64,000 nt of DNA from Epiperipatus broadwayi (taxonomy: Eukaryota > Onychophora > Udeonychophora > Euonychophora > Peripatidae), in assembly GCA_028023455.1 (NCBI GenBank), contig JAQFVV010012507.1:3764901-3828900 (forward strand), read 5' to 3'. Both the position numbers and the translations under genes were made by a program. Shown here one piece after another: positions 61,291 through 64,000 of this stretch. How positions within the stretch are numbered: position 1 is the first letter of the stretch; each line of letters starts with the position of its first letter. The notes beneath the pieces are model-generated. The model did no database searches. It was given only the letters and a program-made list of their open reading frames with translations, and was not told the origin of the DNA.

Positions 61291-61914
61291 TAACATATTT
61301 TCTAAAAGAAACAACATATAGAGAAACATATACTTATTTTATTTGCTATTTAAAATTTATTTTGATTAAAAATGGCTGCATAATTAGACTAAAAGATTAT
61401 TATAATTACTGTTATACTAAGTTAAGTGTATTTAAAATTTGGTATTTACACATTTGATGTTTTATTGGTAGATGTATCAAAAATATATAAAAAAATTTGA
61501 TTTTATTGGGATTACTTTGTAATAATAATAATCAAATGTTTATTTCTCAGAAATTCATAAAAGTTTTGATCAATGGAAGTGATAATAAGATTAGTCTGGC
61601 ATTCTACCATGACCCTATGGTATGCATTTCAAGGGATTTTCAGTATGTTGTTTAGATAAAATTCAGATACAATATAACTAAGCAAAGAATCGATTAAAAA
61701 CTGGAATGCAAACTAAAATTATGCCATCTAGTAATATTTATTACATCTGATGCATTTTTAAACCAAAAATAAAATATATATCAATTTATATTCTAGCTTA
61801 TATAAGCAAAATAGATCATATATACATTTATTTGTGAAAATATTTAGAAAGTTATTATGCTTTCAATTTTCGTAATTTAAAGTATTAATATCTAATATAC
61901 CATCCTTATATAAG

Positions 61915-62390
61915 CAAGCCTGTAAACTCAAAGTGATTCCACTTTTGGTTTAAAAGTATGTCAAACTATTATTATTAGTAGATAGTGTGATTTCAATTGG
62001 CAGTATCAGTTTATAATTGGTGGTTTACTTGATTACATTATAATTAAAATATATTTAAAAATACACAGATAATTACTAATAAAAATATTAATAACCTATG
62101 AAAGTCTTTTAATTATTATCTCCAATGCCTAACAGGATTCTTTTGTTTAATTGTAAAAATATTTAAGAAGTTTCAATCTTTTCAGGTATATATAAAAATC
62201 TTAATGTTTGATTTATTTTCCTATGTGAATTAGAATACAAATAAGCAATTCCACTTTTGACTTCAAATTGGATTAAGTAAGTCTTATTATTAGTTGCCAT
62301 GATTTTAATTGACAATATCAGTTTTTAATTGGCACTTTGCCTAGTTACTTTGATGCTGAAATTTATCAAAAAAATACCTGAGAATTACAT
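61915..62390. repeat. Diverged direct repeat pair (about 180 bp each)
   Basis: 61,915-62,095 and 62,215-62,390 share AAGYRATTCCACTTTTG, TTATTATTAGT, TTTYAATTG-CA-TATCAGTTT-TAATTGG and TT-GCCTAGTTAC/TT-ACTTGATTAC. Function unknown; no ORF. Confidence 0.6.
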
Positions 62391-62928
62391 TTAAAATTGT
62401 AAATACATTTTAAATCTGTAAAAAAATGTAATCATATATATATATTATCATTATAATTTCTAACCATTGTTGAACTACTGAAGTTTTAAAAAAAAATTCA
62501 ACCTTTATCTCAGTACCTGTCATCATTTCATTTCTCCATGGATATTTACATTTTGTGGAATTTTTAATAGCCTTCATGTTTGACTTTTATTTTATAAATT
62601 AACTTTTTCATTCATATCAATATTAACTGTTTTTTTTTCTCATCTATGTATTTCACTTTCAAGCCTATAATTTTTTTTAAAAAAATTATATGATTTTCTC
62701 CAAAAACACTTCATTAAGATTAATTATATGATTAATTTAATCTGATTAAGTTTTCAACATATATTAGCAATTTGATCAAGATAAATTGAAAATCTACTGA
62801 ATGTTACTTTGTTATGATAGATACTTATTTTTACTTTTATGATTTATAATTTTCATGCAATTTATAATTGTTATTTGAGAAAATAATAGCAATACCTTTT
62901 TATTTAATTCACAAAACATGTTTTTTTT

Positions 62929-62943
62929 TTTGGGGGGGGGGGG
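62929..62943. repeat. Poly-T/poly-G junction
   Basis: A run of T followed by about 12 G residues. Similar T-to-G junctions occur at 48,870-48,880 and 49,830-49,842. Confidence 0.6.
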
Positions 62944-63180
62944 TATAAAATCATTCTTATATACTTTCTTATTCCACAAAATGAAAAATAATTATTAAAT
63001 CTATTTTCTTTTTTTTCTTCAGAATTTTCCACTATTCTATTTTTATATTACACTATTTCAAAACACAGCATAAATTTTTATAAGTCAATTATAATTTCAT
63101 TACAAATAAATCTAGTGCTAAATAGCAACTTTTATTTAATGCAATTTTTATAACTTTTCTTAACATATGCATTAAATTTA

Positions 63181-63570
63181 TAAAGTGACATCTACAAATT
63201 GCATGTGCATTAGCTTATTGGCTTATTGGTATTACAGTTTATAAAAACATTGCGCTATATAAAATAAATGTCTTGTTTACATATCTTTAATTTAATAAGA
63301 ATGATGTATCGTAAATTTAAAGTGATCAATTAACAACTTCACGCTCTCATTTTCAAACACTTAAGATTTGTCAATACATATATGTTTGGGTTGAAAAGAT
63401 ATATGGATTCATTCTATCTTTTCCCAAAGACTTTATCTTGTGTTTGAAAAAGTGGGAGTATTCATTTATATAGTGACATCTACAAAGTGCATGTGCATTA
63501 GCTTATTGGCATATTGGTATTACAGTTTACAAAAACATTGCGCTATATAAAATAAATGTCTTGTTTATAT
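63181..63570. repeat. 102-bp direct repeats flanking an inverted pair
   Basis: 63,181-63,282 and 63,469-63,570 are nearly identical (AGTGACATCTACAAA-TGCATG through AAAACATTGCGCTATATAAA to GTCTTGTTTA). Between them 63,344-63,367 pairs with 63,435-63,458 (CTCTCATTTTCAAACAC against GTGTTTGAAAAAGTGGGAG). Possibly a small element with terminal direct repeats, or a segmental duplication. Confidence 0.75.
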
Positions 63571-64000
63571 TACAGTAGTTTTTAAATTCATATGTTCATT
63601 TGATTAGATTGATGTCAAACAATTTTTAGATAATATTTAATTAAATATTTTATGTGGGAATGGTAGAAATCTTGTAAATTTGTAATTCTTAATATATATA
63701 TTTTTTTACTTTTTTTAAAAAGGAATATTTAGTTACAATATTTTAATTATCAGGTATATCTTCATCATTTTGACATTTGGTTATAATTTTACTAAAAAAA
63801 ATAGTTAATGTTTCACCTATTGTTTTAAAAGTATCTAAAATGATTATTTTATTTGCAAAACTTTATTTTCTTATACATTTTTGCATGTTTCATTTATCTA
63901 TTTAGAATATGTGATGTTCCAGCTAATATGGTTATTATATGCACACTTTGTTTTTTTATTATTATTCTTAGACAGTTCTTTTCAGAATTTTCAGCACTTT

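Overview
The window is very A+T-rich animal DNA with no complete host gene that I can recognise. I call it metazoan, probably an invertebrate, from its content: an RTE-type LINE, Penelope-like elements, a ZBED-type hAT transposase relic, a mariner relic, a tRNA-derived SINE, many foldback elements and long (TA)n, (ATT)n and (CT)n microsatellites. I cannot name the species. It reads as intergenic or deep intronic sequence built from mobile-element debris of different ages.

Layout. 0-0.8 kb: 3' end of a LINE, minus strand. 3.3-3.9 kb: a 607-bp palindrome. 5-8.6 kb: a dispersed repeat pair around a decayed minus-strand ORF. 11.9-16.8 kb: a foldback copy, a broken LINE and a badly decayed RTE copy, plus strand. 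18-26 kb: several copies of one foldback family, a tRNA-SINE, a 645-bp palindrome, two copies of a non-coding repeat and a decayed coiled-coil ORF. 27-30 kb: a candidate exon, small hairpins and a second decayed ORF split by a 210-bp hairpin element. 30.3-35.1 kb is the most informative block. It holds a Penelope-type terminal-repeat cluster carrying a hammerhead ribozyme motif, then an RTE retrotransposon with one uninterrupted 993-codon ORF, then a Penelope GIY-YIG fragment between inverted repeats inside (TA)n.

35-48 kb is mostly featureless, with a mariner relic (41 kb), a candidate transmembrane exon (44.7 kb) and microsatellites. 49.0-50.8 kb is a TIR element filled with tandem arrays. 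51.7-54.4 kb is a ZBED/hAT transposase relic split by a GC-rich minisatellite. 54-64 kb holds hairpin elements, a SINE and short direct repeats.

The elements do not act together as a pathway, but the nesting gives relative ages. The RTE at 31-34 kb looks young because its ORF is intact, while the others carry many stops and frameshifts. The strongest unusual signal is the hammerhead motif at 30,508-30,552 (minus). It has the full CUGAUGA...GAAA core, a 5-bp stem I and a self-complementary stem III, the layout known from Penelope-like elements. A decayed relative lies at 34,437-34,472.
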